DNA from: Lewinellaceae bacterium | GTDB taxonomy: Bacteria > Bacteroidota > Bacteroidia > Chitinophagales > Saprospiraceae | Direction of reading: 5' to 3' | Length of the DNA stretch: 64,000 bases | Assembly (NCBI GenBank): GCA_016710765.1 | Contig: JADJUJ010000003.1 | Coordinates: 1-64,000 of the forward strand | In this document: one piece after another, positions 39,264-48,597 of the stretch | Numbering within the stretch: position 1 is the stretch's first letter | How the letters are laid out: each line of letters starts with the position of its first letter | Program-made: the position numbers and the translations under genes | Notes under the pieces: model-generated | What the model was told of the DNA's origin: nothing | Database searches by the model: none | Seen by the model: only the letters and a program-made list of their open reading frames with translations

Positions 39264-40186
39264 TTGGGGCAGTTGGTTTGCAGGATCTGTTTTAAGGCGC
39301 GATCTCCCATCATTTTCTCATAGGTTACCTGATTGGCCGCTGGATAATTGCCGGGCGTCTGGTTTTGATAAATGATGCTGGCCAATTGCTCCCAACCCCT
39401 TATTTTTGCTACCATTTCCGCAATGCAGTTTGATTTTTCCTTCGTGGCATTGGGATGCGCGGCCTGTTCTGCTGCAATGGCGTGCTCAAGATAAGTTCTC
39501 TGGGTTGGCTCGGAAGGGCGCCCAAAATCGAGGTAGAAACTTCTGGGCCTGGAGGGAAGGTACAGCACCTGAAAGGCATCGCCATCGTGTAATGGAAATC
39601 CGGTTGACAACAACAGGGGCTTATTTTTGTCAAAAACCAATTCACCACTCACATAAACACTGTCGGCGGTTTGAAAGCGGTAAATCGCTTTGTTGGGTTC
39701 GCTGGCGGAAAGCCGGATGGCTGCTTCAGCGGGCACTGCCTGATGGAGAAAAGCGGCCAGTTCGCTGCGGTCAAGGGCAAAGGAAATACCCGTACGCGCC
39801 ATTCTTTTTGCAACCTGAATTTTATTGTACCACATCAAACCTGCAGATCCTCCAATGACGATCAAAAGGAATCCAATGATGACACCGGCACCCATTTTCC
39901 GATCCCGGGTAAGCTCTTTTTTGCGCACCCGATTCAGGGGTGTGTCGGTTTTTTTGTCAACAAAAAACTCGTAGCTGAAGCCCACTTTTTCTTTAAACAT
40001 CCGCACCTCACACAGTTCATCCTCGATGAAAAAGGTATATGTTTTGGAATCCTTGACCGAAAAATCGAGCTGGATGATGCGAAGATTGCAGTGAATCACG
40101 ACATGACCGCTGTCTTCGCCATGGTAAAGGCCAATGCGGTGCTTGCCCCCGCTCTGATCAAGAAATACCCATCCGACCTGTGCCAT
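39257..40186 (-). CDS. Uncharacterised single-pass membrane protein
   Basis: I do not recognise this 309-residue protein. The N-terminal 110 residues look soluble and beta-rich (WVFLDQSGGKHRIGLYHGED, VRMFKEKVGFSYEFFVDKKT); a basic segment (RVRKKELTRDRK) precedes one strong transmembrane helix, GAGVIIGFLLIVIGGSAGL (about 118-136), so the N-terminus is probably cytoplasmic. A beta-rich domain on the other side follows (residues 150-240), then a helical C-terminus ending in QILQTNCPNQ. No signal peptide. It is convergent with ald (7-bp overlap). Confidence 0.7.
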   Translation of the reverse strand: MAQVGWVFLDQSGGKHRIGLYHGEDSGHVVIHCNLRIIQLDFSVKDSKTYTFFIEDELCEVRMFKEKVGFSYEFFVDKKTDTPLNRVRKKELTRDRKMGAGVIIGFLLIVIGGSAGLMWYNKIQVAKRMARTGISFALDRSELAAFLHQAVPAEAAIRLSASEPNKAIYRFQTADSVYVSGELVFDKNKPLLLSTGFPLHDGDAFQVLYLPSRPRSFYLDFGRPSEPTQRTYLEHAIAAEQAAHPNATKEKSNCIAEMVAKIRGWEQLASIIYQNQTPGNYPAANQVTYEKMMGDRALKQILQTNCPNQ

Positions 40187-40328
40187 GTGGTTGTTCCGTA
40201 AAGTATGCGTTATCCGTTCTAAAAATAAACGGATGGAACTTCAACTTGTTGCCAAACCAAAGGCTGAAAATGGTGCTGCAACGTTGGCTACAATTGGTTT
40301 TTTACAGGGCACCGCAATAAAGCCTGGA

Positions 40329-41651
40329 TCAGACCTTCTTTTTTACTTTCGGCCGGCCGATGCTCAGGTACTGGAAGCCCAGTTCCTTCATTTGTTCCAG
40401 GTCGTACAGGTTGCGGCCGTCGAAAATGACGGGTTCTTTCAATTGCTCCCGAATACGGTCGAAATCAGGGTTGCGGAATTCCGACCATTCGGTGAGGATG
40501 GCCAGCACATCGGCGCCCTCGATGGTTTCGTAGATATTGCTGCAAAACTGGATGCGATCACCAAAGATCTGGCGCACATTCTCCATGGCCTCAGGATCGA
40601 AGGCCTGGACCCTGGCGCCGGCTTCCAGAAGTTCTTCAATGATGGTAAGTGCCGGTGCTTCCCGTACGTCGTCGGTGTTTGGCTTGAATGCCAATCCCCA
40701 GATGCCGATTGTTTTTCCGCTCAGTTCGTTTTTGAAATACTTGCGGATTTTTTTACCCAGCACCGATTTTTGGATCGTATTGACTTTCATCACCGATTTC
40801 AGAATCTTGAAATCGTAGCTGTAATCGCTGGCCGTTTTGGCAAGCGCCTGCACGTCTTTGGGGAAACAGGAGCCGCCGTAACCGATGCCTGGAAACAGGA
40901 AACGCTTACCGATACGGGTATCGCTGCCAATGCCCATACGCACCATGTCGACGTTAGCGCCGGTTTTTTCGCAAAGGTTGGCGATTTCATTCATGAAGGA
41001 AATGCGGGTGGCCAGGTAGGCATTGGCGGCATACTTCGTCATTTCTGCAGAACGCTCATCCATGAAAAAAATGGGGTTGCCCTGCCGCACGAAAGGTTCG
41101 TACAATTGTTTCATCACCTTGCGGGCTTTTTCGCTTTTGGTGCCCACTACCACGCGATCGGGTTTCATGAAATCCTCAACAGCAACGCCTTCGCGCAGAA
41201 ATTCAGGGTTTGATACCACGTCGTACATTTTCTTTGGCAGGTTTTCGGCCAGGATTGCGGCTACCTTTTCCGCAGTGCCGACTGGAACCGTGCTCTTATC
41301 AACGATTACCTTATATTCCGTTATGATGTGGGACAGTTCCCGGGCTACACCCAAAATGTAGGATAAATCGGCACTGCCATCGCCACCAGGAGGGGTGGGG
41401 AGCGCCAGAAAAATGATCTGACTTTGGTCCACGGCTTCCTTCAGGTTGGTGGTAAAGTGCAGGCGGCCTTCCTTGGTATTGCGGTCAAAAATCAGATCGA
41501 GCCCTGGTTCAAATATGGGTATTTCGCCGTTTTGGAGGCGTTCTACCTTTTTCTCATTGTTGTCAACGCAAAATACATTGTTGCCGGTTTCGGCAAAACA
41601 GGTACCGGTGACCAATCCAACATAACCGGTGCCAACCACTGCAACATTCAT
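40329..41651 (-). CDS. ugd: UDP-glucose 6-dehydrogenase
   Basis: The enzyme oxidises UDP-glucose twice to UDP-glucuronate with NAD. MNVAVVGTGYVGLVTGTCFA is the N-terminal NAD motif, which fixes the start at ATG 41651 (a longer frame begins at 41696). The catalytic Cys lies in GIGYGGSCFPKDVQAL, and IWGLAFKPNTDDVREAPAL opens the C-terminal domain. Corrected length is 440 residues, as usual. A TACCTTTG box lies upstream at 41728-41735. The product is substrate for the UDP-glucuronate 4-epimerase-like protein encoded at 44063-45013. Confidence 0.94.
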   Translation of the reverse strand: MNVAVVGTGYVGLVTGTCFAETGNNVFCVDNNEKKVERLQNGEIPIFEPGLDLIFDRNTKEGRLHFTTNLKEAVDQSQIIFLALPTPPGGDGSADLSYILGVARELSHIITEYKVIVDKSTVPVGTAEKVAAILAENLPKKMYDVVSNPEFLREGVAVEDFMKPDRVVVGTKSEKARKVMKQLYEPFVRQGNPIFFMDERSAEMTKYAANAYLATRISFMNEIANLCEKTGANVDMVRMGIGSDTRIGKRFLFPGIGYGGSCFPKDVQALAKTASDYSYDFKILKSVMKVNTIQKSVLGKKIRKYFKNELSGKTIGIWGLAFKPNTDDVREAPALTIIEELLEAGARVQAFDPEAMENVRQIFGDRIQFCSNIYETIEGADVLAILTEWSEFRNPDFDRIREQLKEPVIFDGRNLYDLEQMKELGFQYLSIGRPKVKKKV

Positions 41652-41727
41652 ATGGTATAATTTTAATTTGTACGGAGTAACCTTCATCTTTGCCACCAGG
41701 CCAGTGCCAGTGCATAAAAAAGTGGCG

Positions 41728-41735
41728 CAAAGGTA
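41728..41735 (-). promoter_or_regulatory. -7 box (TACCTTTG) upstream of ugd
   Basis: The minus strand reads TACCTTTG, matching TAnnTTTG, giving a leader of about 70 bases to ATG 41651. Confidence 0.45.
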
Positions 41736-41845
41736 CGGTCTAGCCCCTTATTAAAGGAGCGCCAAACAGAATTTTTATATTGCCTTGAAATATTTGTCTC
41801 CATAAAATTTTGTTTGGGTGCTTCCCGTTGTAGCCTTATCCCTTT

Positions 41846-42979
41846 ATGAAACACCATAACCTATTTTATTGCTTAACGGTATTGTTGCTTGGGCTTCCGA
41901 TGGAGCTGCAGGCTCAGCGACTGGGGCCGCCGGGCAATGGCGACAACATAGTGCCCAATCCGGGGTTTGAGCGATTTGTAGGCAAACCTGAGCGCTGGTT
42001 TTACAGTGGTTCCGATTTCAGGAAGGGGCCCAAATACTGGTTCAGTGCCACCACCGCCAGTCCGGATGCTTATGGCCCGGGCATCAAAGTGCCCCGCGAC
42101 TGGGCCGAGAAAGGGTTTGGAAATCAGAATCCTCATCGTGGCAAAGGAATGGCCGGCATCACGGTTTACGGTTGTACCAACGGTAAGCCACATTGCCGGG
42201 AGTACATTCAGGTGCAGTTGGCCGAGCCTTTGGTGATAGGGCAGCATTACTACGTGGCGTTTTGGGCAGCAGCACTAAAAAAGGGGATGTACATCAACAA
42301 ACTAGGCGCTTATTTTTCCATCAGTCCGATCGCTCGCACCACCGACGAAATTCTGGTGCGCAAGGCCCAGTGTGAATCGGATACCCTGGTTCAACCCCTT
42401 AAAACAGGTGATTGGGTTCGGGTAAGCGGTTTTTTTGAAGCGCGTTATGAAGCAGAGCACATCATTATCGGGAATTTTAATGAGGACGAGCAGACGCAGG
42501 CCTTGCAGCCGCTGGAAAATGGTTATTCCTATGCCTATTATTACATTGACGATGTGGTGGTGAAAAAAGTACCGCCCTTTTTGTCTGTGCCCGTTAAACC
42601 CGACGATCTCAGTGTTCAACCGCTGGGGAAGGGCAAAACCTTCCAGTTAAAAAACATATACTTTGAGTTTGATCGCTCCGAATTGATGCCCCGCTCTTAC
42701 GTCGAACTGGCCAAACTCCAGAAAATATTAACAGACCATCCGGGCATGCAGATTTCTATTGTTGGCCACACCGATAGTCTGGGCAGCGATGCTTACAACG
42801 AAACGCTTGCACTGCAGCGGGCCAACGCCGTGGTGCAGCACCTGCGACAAAATGGAATTTCAGCGTCGCGCTTAAAAGCGATTGGCGCCGGCGAAAAGAA
42901 GCCAATCGCCAGCAACGATACTGAAGAAGGCAGAGCGCTGAACCGGCGAGTAGAGTTTATTATTGATCGGATGAAATAA
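41846..42979 (+). CDS. OmpA family protein with N-terminal jelly-roll-like domain
   Basis: A signal peptide (LTVLLLGLPMELQAQ) leads into NIVPNPGFERFVGKPERW, the typical opening of carbohydrate-binding 4/9-like jelly rolls, which continues to about residue 245 (HYYVAFWAAALKKG, YYYIDDVVVKK). The C-terminal 110 residues are a complete OmpA peptidoglycan-binding domain (FQLKNIYFEFDRSELMPRSY, SIVGHTDSLGSDAYNE, LALQRANAVVQHL, RALNRRVEFII). The protein (377 residues) is probably an outer-membrane or periplasmic anchor. The gene shares a likely transcript with the next gene, 47 bp downstream. Confidence 0.86.
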   Translation: MKHHNLFYCLTVLLLGLPMELQAQRLGPPGNGDNIVPNPGFERFVGKPERWFYSGSDFRKGPKYWFSATTASPDAYGPGIKVPRDWAEKGFGNQNPHRGKGMAGITVYGCTNGKPHCREYIQVQLAEPLVIGQHYYVAFWAAALKKGMYINKLGAYFSISPIARTTDEILVRKAQCESDTLVQPLKTGDWVRVSGFFEARYEAEHIIIGNFNEDEQTQALQPLENGYSYAYYYIDDVVVKKVPPFLSVPVKPDDLSVQPLGKGKTFQLKNIYFEFDRSELMPRSYVELAKLQKILTDHPGMQISIVGHTDSLGSDAYNETLALQRANAVVQHLRQNGISASRLKAIGAGEKKPIASNDTEEGRALNRRVEFIIDRMK

Positions 42980-43026
42980 ATGCCCTGACCATTAATTGAA
43001 ACCACTATTTACAAAAACGCCATGCT

Positions 43027-43932
43027 ATGAAAAATACCCTGCTGTTTTCGATGCTTTCACTGATCTGCACGGTAGTAACCGGCCAACAGGTGGCTGATTC
43101 ATCGTTCAGCAGCCCCAACCCGCGCCCCAGATATGCCTTAACAGCAGGGCCTGTGGTTACCATTGATGCAGCCCACGGTAATTTTCACACACTGGATGGA
43201 CGGTACTATGCCTTTGGCAAGGTGCTGCAGGAAGACGGATATGTGCTGCACTCCGGAAACGGCCGCTTTACACCGGAAACCCTCAAGGAAACCAAAATAC
43301 TGGTGATATCGAACCCCTTACACCCTTCCAATCTTGATTCGTGGGAATTGCCAACACCTTCTGCCTTTAGTGCGGATGAGATTGAGGCGGTGAAAGCCTG
43401 GGTGAGCGAGGGTGGCCGACTTTTTTTAATCGCTGATCATATGCCCTTTGCCGGAGCTGCCCATGACCTGGCTAAGGCCTTCGGATTTGAATACATCAAT
43501 GGTTTTGCGATGGACGATCGCCATCGCAGCAGCGAACGTTTCTTCCGGGGCAATGGCAGTTTGCGGGCGCACAGCATCACCCAAGGGTTGCTGGCAGGAG
43601 AATCGGTGGATACCGTGGTTAGTTTTACCGGAAGCGCTTTTCGGATACCTTCGGGTGCAGAACCCATCATGGAATTGCAGCATTATACTGTGCTGTGCCC
43701 GAAGGTGGCCTGGGAGTTTGAGGAAGATACGCCCTGGGAAACGGGTGGCCCCCTGTACCAGGGCGCTGTGATGGAGTTTGGGAAAGGCCGGTTGGCGATG
43801 TTTGGCGAAGCCGCAATGTTCAGTGCACAATTGGCCGGACCCAGGCGGCAGCCTGCAGGGATGAATACTCCCGAGGCAAAAGAAAACAGTCAGTTTTTAC
43901 GGAACATTGTACACTGGCTGGACCAGGAATAG
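43027..43932 (+). CDS. DUF4350-like exported protein
   Basis: A 301-residue exported protein: signal peptide LLFSMLSLICTVVTGQ, then TIDAAHGNFHTLDGRYYAFGKVL, KILVISNPLHPS, SADEIEAVKAWVSEGGRLFLIADHMPFAG, and near the end GKGRLAMFGEAAMFSAQL. This is the GATase-like / DUF4350 fold; the pattern EGGRLFLIADH followed by GRLAMFGEAAMF is typical. The usual nucleophile Cys is not evident, so no enzymatic role is claimed. It follows the OmpA protein by 47 bp. Confidence 0.7.
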   Translation: MKNTLLFSMLSLICTVVTGQQVADSSFSSPNPRPRYALTAGPVVTIDAAHGNFHTLDGRYYAFGKVLQEDGYVLHSGNGRFTPETLKETKILVISNPLHPSNLDSWELPTPSAFSADEIEAVKAWVSEGGRLFLIADHMPFAGAAHDLAKAFGFEYINGFAMDDRHRSSERFFRGNGSLRAHSITQGLLAGESVDTVVSFTGSAFRIPSGAEPIMELQHYTVLCPKVAWEFEEDTPWETGGPLYQGAVMEFGKGRLAMFGEAAMFSAQLAGPRRQPAGMNTPEAKENSQFLRNIVHWLDQE

Positions 43933-44062
43933 TGCAGGTTTTTGGCCTCTGGTTACTCTTTGGATTTTGAATTCCGATTTGGTGAACCACAATGCCCTGG
44001 AAATCAACCTGTCAATTGCTAGGCACAAAACCAAAGCCCAATAGCAAAAGGCTTCAGCCCGC

Positions 44063-45013
44063 TTAGAACTTGCCCTGGTACCAGGCTACAAACTTGGCAA
44101 CGCCTTCGGCCAGACTTACTTTAGGTTGGTATCCAAACAACTGGTTGGCCTTACGGATGTCCGCAAAAGTTTGCTCCACATCACCCGCCTGCATCCCTGT
44201 AAATTCCAATTTAATTTTTTGATTCAGCACCTGTTCCAGTGCCTCCACCATGTCAAGCAGGTGGACGGGGTTGCCATTACCGATGTTTACGATTTCATAT
44301 CCCAGTTCGGGCATAAACAGCAGCCCGCTGATGCCATCCAGGATATCATCGATGTAGGTATAATCGCGGCGGGTACGGCCATTTCCATAGATCGGGATGG
44401 GCTTGTTGTGCAGGGCGAGGTGGGTGAACTTATGAATCGCCAGGTCGGGTCGTTGGCGAGGACCATACACCGTAAAAAAGCGCAGGCAGGCAATTTCCAT
44501 GCTGTAAAGATGGTGGTATACATGGCACAGCAGTTCGCCGCTGCGTTTGGTTGCAGCATAGGGCGAAATCGGGAAACCTACACCGTCGGTTTCAGAAACC
44601 GGCGTTTTCTGTTGGTTACCGTATACGGATGAAGAGGAGGCGAATAAAAAACGGCGAACACCGGTTTGGTGCGCAGCTTCCAGCAGGGTAGTAGTGCCAC
44701 CCAGGTTAACAGCGGTATACGCTTCCGGTGAGTCGATAGAGGGTCGTACACCAGCTTTGGCAGCCAGGTGAACCACGACCTCCGGCTGAAAGTCGGTAAA
44801 AATCTGTTGTACCAGTTCCCTGTCCCGAATATCACCTGCAACAAACTGGATGTCACCTTGGGTCAACAGGTTTTTTATATTGTCTTTTTTGATGATTGGG
44901 TCGTAAAAAGGATCAAAATTGTCCAGCCCCAGCAGGGTGTGCCCTTCCTGAAGTAAGCGTTCGCAGAGTTGCGAACCAATGAAGCCGGCAGCGCCGGTGA
45001 CTAAAACCCTCAT
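44063..45013 (-). CDS. NAD-dependent epimerase, UDP-glucuronate 4-epimerase type
   Basis: An extended short-chain dehydrogenase (316 residues): NAD motif VTGAAGFIGSQL at the N-terminus, DNFDPFYDPIIKKDNI, HLAAKAGVRPSIDSPEAY, the active-site SSSSVYGNQQ and YAATKRSGE (YxxxK), TVYGPRQRPDLAIHKF, and the C-terminal MQAGDVEQTFADIRKA. The FDPFYD and GDVxxTxADI segments are characteristic of UDP-glucuronate 4-epimerases, giving UDP-galacturonate. The gene overlaps the upstream UPF0104 gene by 4 bases, as the last member of a four-gene minus-strand operon. Its substrate would come from Ugd. Confidence 0.85.
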   Translation of the reverse strand: MRVLVTGAAGFIGSQLCERLLQEGHTLLGLDNFDPFYDPIIKKDNIKNLLTQGDIQFVAGDIRDRELVQQIFTDFQPEVVVHLAAKAGVRPSIDSPEAYTAVNLGGTTTLLEAAHQTGVRRFLFASSSSVYGNQQKTPVSETDGVGFPISPYAATKRSGELLCHVYHHLYSMEIACLRFFTVYGPRQRPDLAIHKFTHLALHNKPIPIYGNGRTRRDYTYIDDILDGISGLLFMPELGYEIVNIGNGNPVHLLDMVEALEQVLNQKIKLEFTGMQAGDVEQTFADIRKANQLFGYQPKVSLAEGVAKFVAWYQGKF

Positions 45014-45873
45014 GCTTGATCCGTTTTAAGGATGCCCCCCGACCGGAAGCTGTATACCACCCCAAGCAGCGACACTGCCGTGGAGATGAGATAAAATAAA
45101 AAGGCAATGGCAACGGCTTTTTCTGCATCGACACCTAAAAAGCCAGCCCCCCACAGGAAGGTTAGTTCTCGAGCGCCAGCGCCGCCAATCGTCAGGGGAA
45201 GCATGGCCACCACCGACGACACCAGAAACAAAACACTGTACCCCAGCCAGTGTTCACCCTGGCCAAAGGCAAAGATAAGGCCAAGGGTCGCAATTGTCTG
45301 TGCAGCCTGCACACCAAGCGATTGCAGGGAGGTTCGGATCCAAACAGCAGGTAAGCCGCCTCCGGCCCAGCGGTACAATGCCCAGGTTACAGGTATACTG
45401 ATGATAATGCCCAGCACCCAAAGCCACCAATATGTCTGTGCTTCCGGAATGCCAGGCAGGAGCAGTAGGAAAAGGCACAGTTGGCCGAGCGCCACGGCGC
45501 CGGTGAGTCGATCCAGTAGTGTAATGGTGAACAGGCGTTTGAAAGGCCGCTGGAAGGCATCCATTAATATTTTGATTTTGTAGCCGTCGCCGCTGATGCC
45601 ACCCGGCAACAGCAGGTTGTAATACATTCCAAGCCAATATAAGCGCAAGTTCTGTTTTTCCGACAACTGAATCTCCTCGGTTTTTAACAACACATTGAAC
45701 CGGAAGGCTGCCAGAACTTTGGAAAGCACAAACCAAAGCAGCGTCCAAAGCATCCAGCCCCAGTGCGCATCCGCCAGCACACGCAGCAAGAGGCGCTCGT
45801 CTATTTTCCGGAGTACCAGGGTGATGATGGCGACGGAAACCGCAAGTTTCAATATGAATTTAAGGTATTTCAC
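45010..45873 (-). CDS. UPF0104 / lysylphosphatidylglycerol synthase transmembrane-like flippase
   Basis: A 287-residue membrane protein with about eight hydrophobic helices and the family motifs LLPGGISGDGYKI, LDRLTGAVALGQL and LTIGGAGARELTFLWG. Related to the flippase half of MprF and to AglD-like proteins often seen beside polyprenyl-phosphate glycosyltransferases. It overlaps both neighbours by 4 bases, so translation is coupled. Context suggests moving a lipid-linked sugar across the membrane; this is inference. Confidence 0.82.
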   Translation of the reverse strand: MKYLKFILKLAVSVAIITLVLRKIDERLLLRVLADAHWGWMLWTLLWFVLSKVLAAFRFNVLLKTEEIQLSEKQNLRLYWLGMYYNLLLPGGISGDGYKIKILMDAFQRPFKRLFTITLLDRLTGAVALGQLCLFLLLLPGIPEAQTYWWLWVLGIIISIPVTWALYRWAGGGLPAVWIRTSLQSLGVQAAQTIATLGLIFAFGQGEHWLGYSVLFLVSSVVAMLPLTIGGAGARELTFLWGAGFLGVDAEKAVAIAFLFYLISTAVSLLGVVYSFRSGGILKTDQA

Positions 45874-46828
45874 GCTTGCTCGCTGTGGTGAACTTCCCGG
45901 ATGCGATAGGGCTTTTTGCCCTGTGATTCATAATAGGTCCGCACCTGCATTTCTGCCAGAATACCCAGGGCTACAAGTTGCAAACCCGCCACCAATAGGA
46001 TGGTGCCCAGCATCAGCAGCGGGCGGCCCCAGATATCGTGTCCTAACAATTTTTCCACAAAAAGGTACAGCATTATCAGTGTGCCTATTCCGGTCATGAG
46101 CACACCCCAACCGCCAAACAAATGCATGGGCTTGTGGCGGAATCGCTTGAGGTAAAGAATCAGCAGCAGGTCGCTCAACACCCTAATGGTGCGATTGATG
46201 CCGTATTTCGATTTTCCAAAACTTCGGGCATGGTGCTTTACCGGCGTTTCATCCATGCGTGCACCCTCCAGATCGGCCAGGACCGGAATAAAACGGTGCA
46301 GTTCGCCGTAAATGCCCAGGCTTTTGGCGAGTTCCGAACGGAATACTTTCAGGGTGCAGCCATAATCGTGCAGGTGAACACCTGAGGCCTCCCGGATCAT
46401 CCAGTTGGCAATTTTGCTGGGTACCTTGCGGAGCAACATGCCGTCTTGTCTTTTCTGCCGGATGCCAGCCAGCATGTCGAGCCGACGCTCTTCCGCAATT
46501 TGCAGCATCCGCGGTACATCGGAAGGGTCGTTTTGGAGGTCGCCATCCATGGTGGCAATCCAGGCGCCGCGAGCGGCTTCAATGCCGGCTGCAAGGGCAG
46601 CGCTCTGACCGTAATTTCTCCTGAATTCCACAATTTGCATGCGGGGGTGATGCAGGTTGCGCAATTCTTCGAGGGTCCGGTCGGTGGAGCCATCGTCCAC
46701 ATAAACAATCTCATAATCCATACCGGCCATCGCAGCATCGATTTGTTCCACCATAGGCCGAATGTTTTCCTGTTCGTTGTACACGCAAACGACGACGGAT
46801 AGGTAAGGATAGGTCAGTTTTCTTTCAT
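45870..46828 (-). CDS. Glycosyltransferase family 2, polyprenyl-phosphate type (N-terminal frameshift)
   Basis: The frame from 46784 begins inside the conserved N-terminal strand (VYNEQENIRPM). Upstream, the same frame reads KLTYPYLSVVVC, joined to ATGAAAGAAAAC at 46828 by one missing A, restoring MKEKLTYPYLSVVVCVYNEQ. The corrected length is 319 residues. Core motifs: YVDDGSTDRTLEEL, RRNYGQSAALAAGIE, ATMDGDLQNDPSD (DxD) and YGCTLKVFR. Two C-terminal transmembrane helices (about 235-260 and 270-295) match the ArnC/DPM1-like group that loads a sugar onto undecaprenyl phosphate. It follows the GT39 gene by 7 bases, consistent with paired function. Confidence 0.88.
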
Positions 46829-46835
46829 CTTGTCA

Positions 46836-48436
46836 TTATTGGTTCAACTGGAGCAAAGGCAAAACCTGCCCGTTTTCCAGCCGGATGGAATCTACTTTGG
46901 TGCCCGGAAAGTCGGGATACAATTGTAAGTCTACAAAATATAGTCCGGCCTTGTCTCGCAGTTCCGGGGATTTAGGAATAATCTTTTGCAGCGCATCCGT
47001 AGTGTAAAAACGGGCCACCATGTGGGTTTCTGTTTCGCCATACACATACCAATTGCGGTCGCCCCAGCGCGTACCCAGGCGATAGGCATCATCGCGGGTA
47101 AAGTGCGTTTTGTCGTCGATTGTGCGGAAGGGTAAAACAAAACAGTCGAATCCAATCCGAATGCTCAACATGGCCACAGCGAGCCATAAAAAAGCGCGTC
47201 GCGAATCACTCCAAAGCCCCAGGGCTGCAAAACTCAAAAGGGTAGCACTGCCCAGCCAGGCTGGTATCCAGTACGACAACTCCCGCGCCCGGCCCACCAA
47301 CGGGATGCCCCAAAACCCCAGTGCGGCAATGCTGGCGACAACGGCAAACAGGATTTGTAAACCCCGCCACCAGGTCTTGTTGTCGGCGGATATTTTTTGC
47401 AGCACATAAAAACAGACCAGGTTGAAAAGCGGCACAAACATCAGCAGGTACCGGGGGTACACCTCAACAGAGAGCCAGTACACCGGCAAATTGGCCAAAA
47501 GCATCCAGAAATTGAAGCGGACGAACGCATCGCTGTTGACCCATGTTCTGAATTTTTTAAGAAAAACCACCACCATCAGCAATGACCAGGGTAGGAAATG
47601 GTACACTTGTTCCAGCGGGAAACTAAACAGGTGCTCCAGCGTTTTAGCCAGACCATGGTGCGTCGCGGTGCGCTGCATCGATTGGTCCAGCAAAATTTCA
47701 AAAACCCGCTCCAATGAAACCGATTGCATGTACAGCCCGTAATACAGCAGCACAGGCAAAACACCCATTCCAATGCCTGAAAAATGCGCCTTTGAGAAAA
47801 TTTTGCTGCGCAAAACACCATGCTGCCACAAAGCCGCCAGCACGGATATACCCTGGAAAACTACCGCCGGAAGGCCTTTTAATAAAAAAGCTGCTGATCC
47901 CAGCAAATAGGAAAGAATAAACATGGCTTGCCAGCGGCCTTTGGCGCCCATGTGGTACAGAACCATGAAATTCAGAAAAATAACCCAGGAAAAAGCAATG
48001 TCAATGAGGCCCAGCATACTGTCCCAGATCAGGATTCGGCCACCGGTCAGCAACATCATGGCAAGGGTAAAAGCACTGAGTCGATCCAGGTGTTTTTTGC
48101 TAAAAAAATATACGCTTGCGGCATAGCCTCCCAGGCAAAGCAAGGTGGTGAACCGGGCGGGCCATTCTCCAAAATCCCCCCAAAGTTTGGAAACAGCCAA
48201 AATCATCCAATTGTACAGCGGTGGTTTTTGAAATAGGCCACGCCATTGAGGGTTGGCTTGATGTAATCGCCTGATAAGTCCATTTCCAATGCTACCAGTG
48301 ATCGGATGGCCTCATCACCAATAAAACTCATCTGTGAAAGATTGAGCAAAAAAGCGGGTAGGGCTAACCCAACGGCCAGCCACATCAGCTGCCGATCGCT
48401 TATTTGGGAGAAAAGATGTTGGATCCGGGTCATCAT
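46836..48436 (-). CDS. Glycosyltransferase family 39 / ArnT-like membrane protein (one frameshift)
   Basis: Two frames (48203-48571 and 46836-48206) meet at an A run on the minus strand (about 48226-48230): YFKKPPLYNWMILAVSK is restored by one more A. With start ATG 48436 the product is 533 residues. The first periplasmic loop has FIGDEAIRSL, the Asp-Glu catalytic motif of GT-C enzymes, followed by KPTLNGVAYFKKPPLYNW, the classic GT39 KPPL motif. About eleven hydrophobic segments follow, then a C-terminal periplasmic domain. Such enzymes take a sugar from polyprenyl phosphate, here probably made by the adjacent GT2, and put it on lipid A or another envelope acceptor. Confidence 0.88.
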
Positions 48437-48597
48437 AGCGAAACAGGGTGCAAAGATGGGGAAAAACCGGGAGGGTGGGATATGCGATTCGGGAATTTGA
48501 AGGACAACTAAACTTTGCCAATAATATCGGCACAGTAACTTGAGCCGAAAAAGTTGACCTTTCTGCCCCATATTTGCTGTACAACAACATTTTTCCT

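Noticed and set aside
40185..41213. A 342-codon plus-strand open frame
   Set aside because: It lies antisense to ugd, whose NAD motif and catalytic Cys are complete; the frame has no signal, domain or start context of its own.
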